DNA of 35,629 nt from Desulfotignum sp. (GCA_011390635.1 JAABSA010000013.1:1-35629); one strand, 5' to 3'; positions 1 through 8,732 are shown, counted from the first letter of the stretch. A program made the numbers and translations. Notes: generated by a model not told the origin, from the sequence alone.

Positions 1-156
1 CAGAAATTCAGACAGCAAAAGCCCCCTGAACAAAGTACCCGGACGTCTGGCAAACCATTTGTGAACAGCGATAACAGGCCGGTAATTCTGCTGAATCTGT
101 TTTTCACGAAGCGCCAGATCAGCGATAAAAGCAATGTCAAAATTGTTTTCTATCAT
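1..156 (-). CDS. DNA methylase-like protein, N-terminal fragment (runs off left edge)
   Basis: The minus strand reads open from an ATG at 156 to the window edge (52 codons). Near residues 34-42 it carries HKWFARRPG followed by TLFRGLL. This resembles the N-terminal signature (W-[WF]-A-R-R-P) of DUF1156-type and related DNA methylases that open defence or modification loci. No catalytic methylase motif lies inside the window, so the assignment rests on this short N-terminus alone. The start ATG overlaps the stop of the preceding 35-residue ORF as ATGA, which suggests translational coupling. Codon third positions are more A/T-rich than in the genes to the right, consistent with an acquired accessory segment. 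Confidence 0.5.
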   Translation of the reverse strand, partial: MIENNFDIAFIADLALREKQIQQNYRPVIAVHKWFARRPGTLFRGLLLSEFL

Positions 157-260
157 AAAAAATCTTTCACCGCTGCCATCCGCTGAACCGGTGTAGGTGA
201 GAATTTGTTTGTCTTTCCGTTTTTTTCCACATATTTGCCAAAAGGGTTACCTCTTTCCAT
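153..260 (-). CDS. 35-residue ORF coupled to the methylase-like gene
   Basis: A short minus-strand ORF runs from ATG at 260 to TGA at 155-153 and shares ATGA with the next gene. An in-frame TAA lies about 27 bases upstream, so the ORF cannot be longer. The product is polar and basic, contains the segment KFSPTPVQRM and ends KDFL. I do not recognise the family. Support comes from the ATGA overlap, the matching strand, and a TATAAT hexamer just upstream. The ribosome binding site is weak. It could be a small partner or regulator of the methylase, the remnant N-terminus of a larger frameshifted protein, or a chance ORF. Confidence 0.4.
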   Translation of the reverse strand: MERGNPFGKYVEKNGKTNKFSPTPVQRMAAVKDFL

Positions 261-286
261 TCTGAATCTTTGTGATCGGATGCTGC

Positions 287-292
287 ATTATA
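287..292 (-). promoter_or_regulatory. candidate -10 element for the left-edge genes
   Basis: The minus strand has a perfect TATAAT here, about 27 bases upstream of the ATG at 260. The hexamer 17 bases further upstream (TACAAA) matches TTGACA poorly, so the promoter is only tentative. Confidence 0.35.
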
Positions 293-325
293 TGTCACAA
301 TCTGTCTGCTTTGTATACACATAAT

Positions 326-341
326 GGGGGGGTATCCCCCC
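326..341. repeat. short G/C inverted repeat
   Basis: Seven G, TAT and six C form a short perfect inverted repeat. A run of eight or more T begins about a dozen bases downstream on the plus strand, too far for a normal intrinsic terminator. It separates the methylase-like unit from the flavoprotein remnant. Function unknown. Confidence 0.4.
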
Positions 342-402
342 TCGTGGAAACGCTATTTTTTTTCTTTCAGAAACCGACCCTTGCTGAACCACCTGGATCT
401 CT

Positions 403-585
403 TTATTGGATTTTTACGCCCTGGCATTTCAGAGCGGGCTGGACCTTTTTGATATCCACCTTTCGGCAGGTGGTGCCGGTTTTGACGGCCAGGGCCGCAG
501 CCATGCCGGCACCCGCCACCACCACGTCTGTCTCGATCAATACCGGGGTTTTCCGGGCCGTTTCATAGATGAATGCGGTGTTCAT
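403..585 (-). pseudogene. remnant of an FAD-dependent oxidoreductase (N-terminus only)
   Basis: The first 30 residues match the usual opening of FAD-dependent oxidoreductases: YETARKTPVLIETDVVVAGAG leads into the Rossmann dinucleotide-binding strand and its GxGxxA glycine motif. Full-length relatives usually have several hundred residues, but this frame stops after 60, and the last 30 or so no longer look like the family. Neither the rest of the FAD domain nor a catalytic domain is found nearby. There is no convincing ribosome binding site. I read it as a deletion-truncated gene at the edge of the accessory segment. Confidence 0.55.
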
Positions 586-794
586 GCGGTCATATTCTTA
601 TAATTTATATGATGTGTGTCAATGGAAAGGTTCATCAGAAAAAACTATTCCTGGACATATGCAAAAAATGAATTCATCAAAGCAATAATCGCATAAAAAT
701 GCCAAAAGTGATATACACCTGAACCAATGCAGTTGAAGAATTTAAGATACTAATGATTTACCGTACCCATAAATATTGATACTGGAGTTCGAAC

Positions 795-2213
795 ATGACC
801 TTTACTATAGACGGAAAACAGGTTCTTGCGGCACTGGACCGTTACCTGGCAGAAAGCCGGCAGGCCGGAAAACCGGTCATCCATCAGGAAACCATAGAGA
901 CGATTCACGGGCAGCTGGATCTGGCATCAGTCTTCCGGGAAGGGGGATTGTCAGGCAGCCGGCTGGACCGGTTTTTGTCAGCCTACCTGGACAACACCAC
1001 CAGGCTGCACCACCCGGGATTCATGGCCCACCAGGTGGGATGTCCCCACCCGTCTGCCGCCCTTGGGTCCCTGATTGACGGTGCCACCAACAATGCCATG
1101 GCCATCTATGAAATGGGACCGGCGGCCGCAGCCATCGAATTTTTCATGATCAACCAGCTGCTGGAACGGATCGGATGGGACCTCATGCCCCTTGAAACCA
1201 CCCGGCGACTGACCTATGACCATGGGGCAGGAGTGTTGACCCACGGCGGGTCTCTGGCCAACATGACCGCCCTGATGGCTGCCAGAAACCACATGGATCC
1301 GGCCATCCGGGAAAACGGTTGCACCGGGGGGCTAACCATCATGGCACCGGACAGCTGCCACTATTCGGTTACCAAGACGGCCGGTATTCTGGGTATCGGC
1401 GAAAAAAATGTGTTTCTCCTTCCCACTGACCGACTGGGGCGGATCCGGCCGGACCAGGCCGTCCGGTCTATTGAAACGGCCAGAGAAAGGGGGCTTGTCA
1501 TTGCAGCTCTCATTGCCAATGCCTGCGCCACGGGCACCGGCCTGTTCGATCCCATTGATGCCATTGCCGATATCTGCCAGGCACACAAGATCTGGTTTCA
1601 TGTGGACGGGGCCCATGGCGGGAGCCTTTTGTTTTCAAAAAAATACCGGCATCTCCTCACAGGCATCAGTAAAGCGGATTCCATGATCCTGGATGCCCAT
1701 AAAATGCTCAGGACCCCCACGGTTTGCGCGGCCCTGCTCATGAAACAGGCATCCTGCCTGGATCACGCATTTGAGCATACCGCAGGATACCTGTTCCATG
1801 AAAAGCAGCAGCCCGGGTTTGATTTCATCGGCCAGACCCTGGAGTGCACCAAGGCAGGTCTGGGCCTGCGGTTTTTCATGGCCTTTGCCGCCTTAGGGGA
1901 AACCGGCATGGCCGGCTACATCGACACCTGCATTGACCTGACCCGGTCGGCCCATGCATTCCTCGCCTCTCAGACGGATTTTGACACCCCTTATCCGCCT
2001 GAAACCAATATTTTGTGTTTCCGCTACCAGGGCAGCGATCAGGACCAGCTGGCCATACGGGACCGGCTCATCCATCAGGGGGCGTTTTATCTGTCTTCCA
2101 CCACCATCGAAGGTCAGCGGTATCTGCGCATGGTCATCATGAGCCCGGCCACCAGCCTGAACGATATTGAAAATCTGGTTGCTGCCATCCGCAGGGTTGC
2201 AAATAATTTTTGA
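795..2213 (+). CDS. PLP-dependent group II decarboxylase
   Basis: This 472-residue protein belongs to the pyridoxal-phosphate-dependent group II amino-acid decarboxylases (glutamate, 2,4-diaminobutyrate, aromatic amino acid and related). Diagnostic pieces are the N-terminal GATNNAMAIYEMGPAAAAIE block (about 96-115), GGSLANMTAL (151-160), HYSVTKTAGILG (189-200), the cofactor aspartate in HVDGAHGG (about 269-276) and the Schiff-base lysine K303 in DAHKML. Length is normal for the family. Overall the sequence resembles the 2,4-diaminobutyrate/cysteine-sulfinate-like branch, but the substrate cannot be fixed from motifs. A GGAG site lies 7 bases before the ATG. It stands alone, with the next gene driven by its own promoter starting at the stop codon. 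It is probably cytosolic. Confidence 0.85.
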   Translation: MTFTIDGKQVLAALDRYLAESRQAGKPVIHQETIETIHGQLDLASVFREGGLSGSRLDRFLSAYLDNTTRLHHPGFMAHQVGCPHPSAALGSLIDGATNNAMAIYEMGPAAAAIEFFMINQLLERIGWDLMPLETTRRLTYDHGAGVLTHGGSLANMTALMAARNHMDPAIRENGCTGGLTIMAPDSCHYSVTKTAGILGIGEKNVFLLPTDRLGRIRPDQAVRSIETARERGLVIAALIANACATGTGLFDPIDAIADICQAHKIWFHVDGAHGGSLLFSKKYRHLLTGISKADSMILDAHKMLRTPTVCAALLMKQASCLDHAFEHTAGYLFHEKQQPGFDFIGQTLECTKAGLGLRFFMAFAALGETGMAGYIDTCIDLTRSAHAFLASQTDFDTPYPPETNILCFRYQGSDQDQLAIRDRLIHQGAFYLSSTTIEGQRYLRMVIMSPATSLNDIENLVAAIRRVANNF

Positions 2214-2238
2214 CCTGCCGGTTGCGGTTGTGTATACT
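2210..2238 (+). promoter_or_regulatory. sigma-70-type promoter for the SPFH-protease pair
   Basis: TTGACC (2210-2215) is followed after exactly 17 bases by TATACT (2233-2238). Transcription would start near 2245, leaving a leader of about 115 bases. The -35 element overlaps the stop codon of the decarboxylase, so the downstream genes have their own promoter. Confidence 0.6.
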
Positions 2239-2360
2239 GATCCATAACTTTGGGCCTCCACCACATGTTGTAAATTTTTCCGCGGAACCTGTACTGTTTT
2301 TATCTTAACTCTTTCAACGGTTTTTCAACACCGGTCAATATGTAAGGGAAAGGAGCAGGT

Positions 2361-3320
2361 ATGAAGGATCAGTCTTCCGAGGTTTTTCTTCAGAGATCCC
2401 GTGTTTTCAGCGCCATCAGAAAAATCGCCTTTGTGATATTCGCTTTGTTTTTGCTTTATGCACTGGCTGCTGTGGTGTATTCCACCCAGGTGATTTACAA
2501 GGTCAAGCTCAACCATGCCGTGATTCTGGAAAAATTCGGCGGCCAGCGGGATGCGGTCACCGATGTGGGCTGGCATTTCCGGCTGCCGTTTTTCACCCGG
2601 CTGGAATCCCAGGTCACCCTGATGAATCAGAAAATGTATCTGGGGGGATCATCCGGTCCCATCAAAATCATTTCCCAGGAAAATGTGGCCTTGTGGGCCT
2701 CTGCCCTGATGACCTACAGAATAAAAGACCTCAAGGTATGGGGCATTGACAACCTGTCCCCTGAAATCCTGCTCCAGGGGGATTTTGACGGCATTGCAAA
2801 AGACATTCTCCAGGGCGAGCAGGTGAACAAATTGATCAGTGACAGAGAAACCATCAAGGAAGCCATTTTTCAGGCCCTGAAAAAAAGGCCTATCAACAAG
2901 AACGGTCCCACGCTGGAAGAAAAATACGGTATTTCCGTGATCAGTTTTGTGCTCAATGAAACCCGGTTCGGCGAGAAACTGGTGGAAGCCACAGAGGAAA
3001 AAAAGCGGCGACAGCTTATCGCGGAGGCGGAAAACTATGCTGCTGATCAGGAAGCAGACCGGATCCGAAAACTTTACAAAGCATACCTTGAAGGCATTCA
3101 ATCCCTCCACCTGGCCCTGGGCGGTGACAGATCCGCTGCGGTCAGCCCGGCGCTTTTGGACTTTTTATCCCAGCAGAAATGGGCGGATGCCTATGAAAAA
3201 AACCAGACCGACCAGAAAACCTTTGTACTCCACGGCAAAGGTGCGGCACCGGCCCTGACACTGCCGGAAGACAGGGATAACAAGTCTGACCCTGATCCGT
3301 CCGGCCAGTTAATACCATAA
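2361..3320 (+). CDS. membrane-anchored SPFH/band-7 protein (HflC-like)
   Basis: This 319-residue protein has one N-terminal membrane helix (about residues 22-42), then a band-7/SPFH domain (about 45-230) with the typical VILEKFGG and DVGWHFRLPF segments. A charged helical stretch follows (EEKKRRQLIAEAENYAADQEADR), and the C-terminal tail is low-complexity and acidic. This is the HflC/prohibitin plan: a short cytosolic or periplasmic N-terminus, one helix, an oligomerising SPFH domain and a coiled coil. No HflK partner is present. A good AAAGGAG site precedes the ATG. The next gene starts 29 bases later and encodes an AAA+/Lon protease, so the pair is probably co-transcribed. I infer that the SPFH ring scaffolds or gates that protease. 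Confidence 0.8.
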   Translation: MKDQSSEVFLQRSRVFSAIRKIAFVIFALFLLYALAAVVYSTQVIYKVKLNHAVILEKFGGQRDAVTDVGWHFRLPFFTRLESQVTLMNQKMYLGGSSGPIKIISQENVALWASALMTYRIKDLKVWGIDNLSPEILLQGDFDGIAKDILQGEQVNKLISDRETIKEAIFQALKKRPINKNGPTLEEKYGISVISFVLNETRFGEKLVEATEEKKRRQLIAEAENYAADQEADRIRKLYKAYLEGIQSLHLALGGDRSAAVSPALLDFLSQQKWADAYEKNQTDQKTFVLHGKGAAPALTLPEDRDNKSDPDPSGQLIP

Positions 3321-3349
3321 GCGGCACCAATTTTTGGGGAGAAACGGCC

Positions 3350-6300
3350 ATGGCCAAAAGAACCACCAAAGAAAAAATCTATATCACCCTGCCCGAAGAA
3401 ACCATCCAGCAGATCGAATCTTTGGTGACCACATGGACCTATGACACAAAGGTGTTTGTCAGGTCCCGGCTCAACCAGTATAAACCGCCCCATCCCATGA
3501 TTTCCAGCGCCAAAGAATGGTTTCACCTGGTATTTTTCATGCGGCGGAAAAAGAAAAAAATGGCGGTTCTCAATAACCCGAAAGTATTGACCGACTGGAA
3601 AAAGCGGTTTTTATATTCCGGTGAAACCAACCCGGGCGCATCCTGGAACCGGGTCATTGAAAAAGAATTGACAAAGCAGGAATACCATTACCTGATCGCT
3701 GTTCTGGACCGGGAACTCACCGATCTCCATGTGCCTGTGGAACTGGAAAAGACCTTTGAAAAAATTTACCGGGCCCATATCCGCAAGGAGTATATTGAGG
3801 ATCCGGATATTCCCAAGGCCCCCATCGTTATCGTCGAAGGTACTTCAGGCAGCGGCAAAAGCGCCACTGTAAGGGAAACCCTGGAAAAGGTGATATTCAG
3901 AAACGAGGTGATCCCCACCGTGGACTGGAAGCAGAAAAAAGAAGAAATTTTGGCCGGCCACAGCCTGTTCACCAACCTGGAAGATGTGGACCCGGACTTT
4001 GCTGTAAAAATCGCCATAAAGAAAAAACAGCATTTTTACCGCCGCCTGGCCGTGATCCCCGTTCTGCGGCGCATCTTCAAACGCAGGATAATGGAAAATC
4101 TCACCCGGTTTGAAGAGCGGGGCATTGAAGTGGATGCCTCGGTCATCACCCCCAATGATTACCAGACCGCTTTGTCAGGAGAACCCGGCAACTACTTCAA
4201 GCGGGCCATGGGAAGCCCCAAAGTAACCTGTATCCGCCATATCGAAGAAGCACATTCCGCTTTTGGCAAATCTGAAACCGGCCCGGGCATGGGCGGCGGG
4301 GCTGAAAAACAGCAGCGAACCCTGATTGATACCTCCAATATCGTCCTGGATGAAATCATTGACGGCCGGCGGGACTGTTTTGTCATTGCCACCACAGACC
4401 AGACCCATCGGTTTGATTCAGCCATATACCGGCGGTTTGTGGAAAAAGGGGTGATCATCGACATATCCAAATTCTGGATGAACCGGGAAAATTTAAAAAA
4501 AATCATTTTCCTGGAAATCAGGCGGCACCAGATTCCCACCCATTATGATGTCGATTCAGAAGGACTGGACAAAGCTGCAGACAAAATCTACAGCATATTC
4601 AAGGAAAGAAGCCTGAAAATAAGCCCGGCGTATGTGAGAAAACTCATTGAATCCATCATCCATATCCGGGGGGATTTTGTCGTTGATTTCTTACAGAACA
4701 GCATACTGGTCCGGTCGGCATTTGAGCTGGTGGCCAAAAATGTGTATGGAGAACTCTACGGCAAGGTTGTGGATCACATGGACAGAGATGTTCTCTGGGA
4801 CGAATATGTGGGAGATATCAAGGATAAATTCTCGGAGATGGCCAACAACTGCTTCCATTACGGGGTCAGCGAAGACAAGGGCGTGGTGCTCACCGGCCCC
4901 CCGGGCAGCGGTAAAAGCTTTCTGGCGAGAACCTGGCTTTCCTCCAATGCCAACGTCCATGATATCGCCACTTCCCCGTCTGCCCTCCAGGACCCCACCA
5001 GCCCTGTTCACGGTACTGTATCCAATCTGGAAAAGGTTTATGATATCGCGAAAATGATCGCTCCCACCGTGATCTTCTTTGATGAAGGTGATGCCCTGGC
5101 CCCCAAGCGGAGCGCCACCGGGGGACAGCCGTCGGATGTGCTCACCAATAAATTTCTCAACATTATTGACGGGGAAGTCCCTTTGAACAAAGTGTTCACA
5201 GTGCTGACCACAAACCGGCTGGACATTCTTGATCCGGCCCTGATCCGGTCCAAACGGCTTAAAACCCTTGAAATATCAGGTCATATGCGGCAAAAAGATA
5301 TTTTTGATATCATTTCAAAACAATTTGAAAACATGCCCCACCGCAGGGAAGTGGGTGTGGAAAAAATTATCGAAACCGCCCAGGGCCTTTGCAATACCCC
5401 GGCGGATTACACCTCTTTTACCCAAAAAGCCATTGCTTTATGCACCACGGAATTCAAGGTGCTGGTCAAACTGCGGCAGCTGGTCAGATCCACGGAAGGG
5501 GAAAAATATGAATTCATCAAATTGAATTTTAAAACCATCCTGGGTATCCTGGATACGGTAAAAGCCGCCCCTCTGATAAAATCCGCCATAAAAAATGATT
5601 TGAAAAATTTTGGAAGCCAGTATGAAAAAATTTTGGAAAATGTGGCCCATATCACCAGTGAAAAAGACTATCCCCTGGTGGAGACCCACCTGGAATCAGC
5701 CCGGCGGGAAATTTCCCAGAGCCCTGTGCGCAAAGGCTCTGTCCAGCTCAATGAATTCCTTGAAACCGAATTGAGCAAAGAACCCCAGGTAGGATTCATC
5801 ATCGGGGTCGGGGCCAATGACCTCACCGGTATGCTGCTGCCCATTGCCACCAGCCTCACCGGCCGGGTGGAAAATTCTCCCATTATTGTGACGGGCGCGG
5901 TGTCATCATCGGCCCCCAATGCGGCCCAGCTGGACATGGCGGTCCAGATGACCCGCCAGTCTGCCCAGGAAGCGTTGACCATGGTGAAGAACTATATCCA
6001 GGAGCTGTCCCCTGATATCAGTATCCCCTGGGTGTTCGGGGATTTTTTAAAACGGTATTCCCTGCACCACCAGCTGTTGTCCGCCTCCTACAGCGTGGGT
6101 GGTCCGTCTGCCGGATATGCACTGGCATTGAACACCTTGTCAGCCTTGTTGCGGATCCCTTTGTGTATTGATTTCGGGATCACCGGCGCCCCCTGGACCA
6201 AGGGTATCCGAAAAGATGAAGTGGGAGGATCCGTCATCATCGGCGGTCACCGGAAAAAAACGGAAAAAGTTCTTTTGTACCTGCGGCGCATGTATATGCC

Positions 6301-6673
6301 CCTGCAAAACTACAAGGACCTGGAACCTGAATTTCTCATGGGATACTGGCAGCGGCAAAAAGATATCATTGCCGTGACCCATTTTGCCGATCTCATGCCC
6401 GAGGTCCTGTTTTTAGACAAGGCCCACAATGATATGCGCGAAGAACTGATTGAAAAACGCATCGCATACAAAAAAGAAAAATACTATGCTGCCCGCAAGA
6501 CTTCCTCTTTGAAAAAAGAGATTATCCATACCAAATTGTTGATGCGCAGGCGGGCGGAAACAGAAATCCTGCAGCGGGTCGATGCCATCCGTCTGTACCT
6601 GGAAGATCCGGATCGCAAAAGATATATCTCCCATGAAAAGATCTTCACAACCTATATGACAGAATCAGATTGA
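3350..6673 (+). CDS. double-AAA+ ATPase with C-terminal Lon-type protease domain
   Basis: This 1107-residue protein has a basic N-terminal region (about 1-150), a first AAA+ module with Walker A GTSGSGKS (164-171), a Walker-B-like HIEEAH (297-302) and a sensor-like FVIATTD. The second AAA+ module has Walker A GPPGSGKS (516-523), Walker B VIFFDEGD (574-581) and sensor VLTTNR (about 618-623). The C-terminal domain resembles the Lon protease fold: S920 in GGPSAGY is the expected nucleophile, and K973 in TEKVLL sits where E. coli Lon K722 would be. Classical Lon has one AAA+ module and an N-terminal LAN domain, so this architecture is unusual. No membrane helix is obvious. It is preceded by GGGGAG and by the SPFH gene. 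Its 3' end overlaps the convergent gene by 22 bases. Confidence 0.75.
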   Translation: MAKRTTKEKIYITLPEETIQQIESLVTTWTYDTKVFVRSRLNQYKPPHPMISSAKEWFHLVFFMRRKKKKMAVLNNPKVLTDWKKRFLYSGETNPGASWNRVIEKELTKQEYHYLIAVLDRELTDLHVPVELEKTFEKIYRAHIRKEYIEDPDIPKAPIVIVEGTSGSGKSATVRETLEKVIFRNEVIPTVDWKQKKEEILAGHSLFTNLEDVDPDFAVKIAIKKKQHFYRRLAVIPVLRRIFKRRIMENLTRFEERGIEVDASVITPNDYQTALSGEPGNYFKRAMGSPKVTCIRHIEEAHSAFGKSETGPGMGGGAEKQQRTLIDTSNIVLDEIIDGRRDCFVIATTDQTHRFDSAIYRRFVEKGVIIDISKFWMNRENLKKIIFLEIRRHQIPTHYDVDSEGLDKAADKIYSIFKERSLKISPAYVRKLIESIIHIRGDFVVDFLQNSILVRSAFELVAKNVYGELYGKVVDHMDRDVLWDEYVGDIKDKFSEMANNCFHYGVSEDKGVVLTGPPGSGKSFLARTWLSSNANVHDIATSPSALQDPTSPVHGTVSNLEKVYDIAKMIAPTVIFFDEGDALAPKRSATGGQPSDVLTNKFLNIIDGEVPLNKVFTVLTTNRLDILDPALIRSKRLKTLEISGHMRQKDIFDIISKQFENMPHRREVGVEKIIETAQGLCNTPADYTSFTQKAIALCTTEFKVLVKLRQLVRSTEGEKYEFIKLNFKTILGILDTVKAAPLIKSAIKNDLKNFGSQYEKILENVAHITSEKDYPLVETHLESARREISQSPVRKGSVQLNEFLETELSKEPQVGFIIGVGANDLTGMLLPIATSLTGRVENSPIIVTGAVSSSAPNAAQLDMAVQMTRQSAQEALTMVKNYIQELSPDISIPWVFGDFLKRYSLHHQLLSASYSVGGPSAGYALALNTLSALLRIPLCIDFGITGAPWTKGIRKDEVGGSVIIGGHRKKTEKVLLYLRRMYMPLQNYKDLEPEFLMGYWQRQKDIIAVTHFADLMPEVLFLDKAHNDMREELIEKRIAYKKEKYYAARKTSSLKKEIIHTKLLMRRRAETEILQRVDAIRLYLEDPDRKRYISHEKIFTTYMTESD

Positions 6674-7182
6674 TCCTTGCGCAGGGCAACGGGTTTACCG
6701 ATAATTTCCGACCAGACCACAGCCTGGCGAAGGCTGGGCCGTCTGCCATAGGGATGAATGGTTGGCGGGGGCACCTCCTGCTTTTGGCTCGCTTTTTCCG
6801 ATGCCGCAATGGTATCGGGCTGCTTCCGGGGAATGCTTTTGGCAACGGTTTCAGATGATATGGTATCCTGCTCCATCGGAGAGGATGGTTCCTGGTCTGT
6901 CAGGCCCTCTTCTGCCAGTTCATCCCAGAAGCTTGGATCATCTGCATCGTCATTGTCTGTCTGCTGCCTGGTCTGCTGCTGTCTGGCCTGTCTTTCCAGC
7001 TCCTGTAAAGATTCCTGTATCTGATCCCTGATTTTTTGGAAAAAGGAAAACAACGGGTTTCGGGACTGTTTTTTCTGAATCCCGGGCTTTTTTTTCGTTT
7101 TCGATTTCAAGACTCTGACAAGGATGGTAATCAAAAGGAAAAAAAAGACCAGAACAATATTAATGAGGGTTTCCAGATCCAT
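6652..7182 (-). CDS. small membrane-anchored protein linked to floA (unknown function)
   Basis: This 176-residue protein has one N-terminal membrane helix (about 6-24), a basic stop-transfer patch, a Q/E/R-rich probable coiled coil (about 48-75), a long acidic and proline-rich linker, and a conserved-looking C-terminal motif LRQAVVWSEIIGKPVALR at residues 150-167. Short bacterial proteins with an N-terminal helix and a C-terminal LRxAVxWSEIxGxPxALR-like tail occur widely as hypothetical proteins. The tail is probably a docking peptide (inference). AAGGAG lies 4 bases before the ATG. It is last in the nfeD-nfeD-floA operon, separated from floA by a strong hairpin. Its end overlaps the Lon-like gene on the other strand. 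Confidence 0.65.
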   Translation of the reverse strand: MDLETLINIVLVFFFLLITILVRVLKSKTKKKPGIQKKQSRNPLFSFFQKIRDQIQESLQELERQARQQQTRQQTDNDDADDPSFWDELAEEGLTDQEPSSPMEQDTISSETVAKSIPRKQPDTIAASEKASQKQEVPPPTIHPYGRRPSLRQAVVWSEIIGKPVALRKDQSDSVI

Positions 7183-7197
7183 AGCGCTCCTTGTGGT

Positions 7198-7244
7198 GCC
7201 GCAGGTTCCCGTAAAAGGAATGCATCCTTTCGGGAGCCTGCGGC
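7198..7244 (-). repeat. long hairpin between floA and the 176-residue gene
   Basis: GCCGCAGG (7198-7205) pairs with CCTGCGGC (7237-7244), then TCCCG with CGGGA and AAAGGA with TCCTTT. This gives about 19 pairs plus one wobble, a small bulge and a 5-6 base loop. There is no T-tract on either strand, so it is not a standard terminator. It lies just before the ribosome binding site of the last gene and could stabilise or process the upstream mRNA. Confidence 0.6.
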
Positions 7245-7252
7245 CTTACAAA

Positions 7253-8242
7253 TTAAGTGTTCTGATCCTGCTGGCCGGATTCTGTTTCACCCTTGGAGAT
7301 CTGATCCCGCATCCGGGTGTCGGCTGCCACATTTTTCATTCTATAATAGTCCATGATCCCGAGATTACCACTTCTGAACGCTTCCGCCATGGCCAGGGGC
7401 ACCTGGGCTTCGGCCTCCACCACCTTGGCCTGCATCTCCTGGACCCGGGCCCGCATTTCCTGTTCCGTGGCAAAGGCCATGGCCCGTTTTTCTTCGGCCT
7501 TGGCCTGGGCAATTTTCTTGTCTGCCTCAGCCCGGTCGGTTTCCAGTTCCGCTCCGATGTTTTTGCCCACATCCACATCCGCAATATCAATAGACAAAAT
7601 TTCATAGGCGGTGCCGGCATCCAGGCCTTTTTTCAATACGGTCTTGGAAATCATATCCGGGTTTTCCAACACTTTTTTATGGGTCTCAGCCGACCCGATA
7701 GTGGTGACAATGCCCTCTCCCACCCTTGCCAGGATGGTTTCCGCTCCGGCCCCGCCCACCAAGCGGTCAATATTGGCCCGAACCGTGACCCGTGAAATCG
7801 CCTTGAGCTGAATCCCGTCCTTGGCCATGGCCGCAACCAGCGGGGTCTCGATGACCTTGGGATTCACCGACATCTGCACCGCCTCCAGGACATCCCGGCC
7901 GGCCAGATCAATGGCCGCAGCCCGGTTGAAGGTCAGATCAATATTGGCCTTGTCCGCGGCGATAAGGGCCTGGATCACCCGGGAGACATTTCCGCCGGCC
8001 AGAAAATGGGATTCCAGGCTGTCCGTGGGAATTTCCATGCCGGCTTTCACAGCCATGATCTTGGATTCCACGATCAATTTCGGGGGTACTTTTCGAAACC
8101 GCATGAAAATGATATTGATCAGCCCCACTTTGGCACCTGATACCAGGGCCTGCACCCAGAGGGCAATATAGGAAAAAATAAAATAAAACAGGGCCAGGCC
8201 GATAATCCCGGCGATAACTAATAAAATGTACATAAAGTCCAT
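7253..8242 (-). CDS. floA: flotillin-like protein FloA
   Basis: This 329-residue protein is a bacterial flotillin of the FloA/YqfA type, which organises membrane microdomains. An N-terminal hydrophobic hairpin (about 4-35) is followed by the SPFH domain with the FloA-typical segments [38 protein letters not shown] and [23 protein letters not shown]. An A/E/K/Q-rich coiled coil (about 235-290) and a short polar tail complete it. The length matches Bacillus FloA. GGAG precedes the ATG. It follows nfeD-short by 13 bases, the classical NfeD-flotillin arrangement, so it is probably expressed from the promoter upstream of the long nfeD. Confidence 0.93.
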   Translation of the reverse strand: MDFMYILLVIAGIIGLALFYFIFSYIALWVQALVSGAKVGLINIIFMRFRKVPPKLIVESKIMAVKAGMEIPTDSLESHFLAGGNVSRVIQALIAADKANIDLTFNRAAAIDLAGRDVLEAVQMSVNPKVIETPLVAAMAKDGIQLKAISRVTVRANIDRLVGGAGAETILARVGEGIVTTIGSAETHKKVLENPDMISKTVLKKGLDAGTAYEILSIDIADVDVGKNIGAELETDRAEADKKIAQAKAEEKRAMAFATEQEMRARVQEMQAKVVEAEAQVPLAMAEAFRSGNLGIMDYYRMKNVAADTRMRDQISKGETESGQQDQNT

Positions 8243-8255
8243 AACAGATTTCTCC

Positions 8256-8732
8256 TCATTGGATTTTGTCTACCACAATTCTGTTGCCCGAAACAAGGGT
8301 TACCACAACCCGTGTGCCGGCTTCCACATATTCTCCGTCGGTCACCGCATCCAGGCGTTTTCCATCTATCATGACCATGCCTGAAGGCCGCAGATCCGTT
8401 ATCGCATCGCCTTGCTTTCCCTGCCAGAGTGTCATTTCAGGGGATTGGGAGGCAACCCCTTCCGTGCTGGACAATTTTTTGTGCAGGGACCAGGAAGAAG
8501 CCCCCAGGGCCTTGAATCCCAGGATCAAAACAACGGGTATCAAGACAATATCTCCTCCGAGAAACACCATCCCCATGCCAAAGGAAATGGTGGTGAATAC
8601 CAGATAAAGAGAATACAGCAACATGCCGGCAGCCAAAACCGACAGCAGCCCCAGAGAAGGGATAAAAATTTCCGCCGCAATGACCACCAGCCCCAGCAGT
8701 TGCAGTGCGATGGGCAGTATATAGGCTTTCAT
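8256..8732 (-). CDS. short NfeD-family membrane protein
   Basis: This 158-residue protein has about three hydrophobic segments in residues 5-75, with a pattern typical of NfeD short forms ([21 protein letters not shown]). The C-terminal OB-fold domain runs over about 100-158, with [31 protein letters not shown]. NfeD proteins partner with flotillin-like SPFH proteins in the membrane. Its start overlaps the stop of the long NfeD gene by 4 bases (ATGA), and floA follows closely. Having both long and short NfeD in one operon with FloA is a known arrangement. Confidence 0.85.
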   Translation of the reverse strand: MKAYILPIALQLLGLVVIAAEIFIPSLGLLSVLAAGMLLYSLYLVFTTISFGMGMVFLGGDIVLIPVVLILGFKALGASSWSLHKKLSSTEGVASQSPEMTLWQGKQGDAITDLRPSGMVMIDGKRLDAVTDGEYVEAGTRVVVTLVSGNRIVVDKIQ

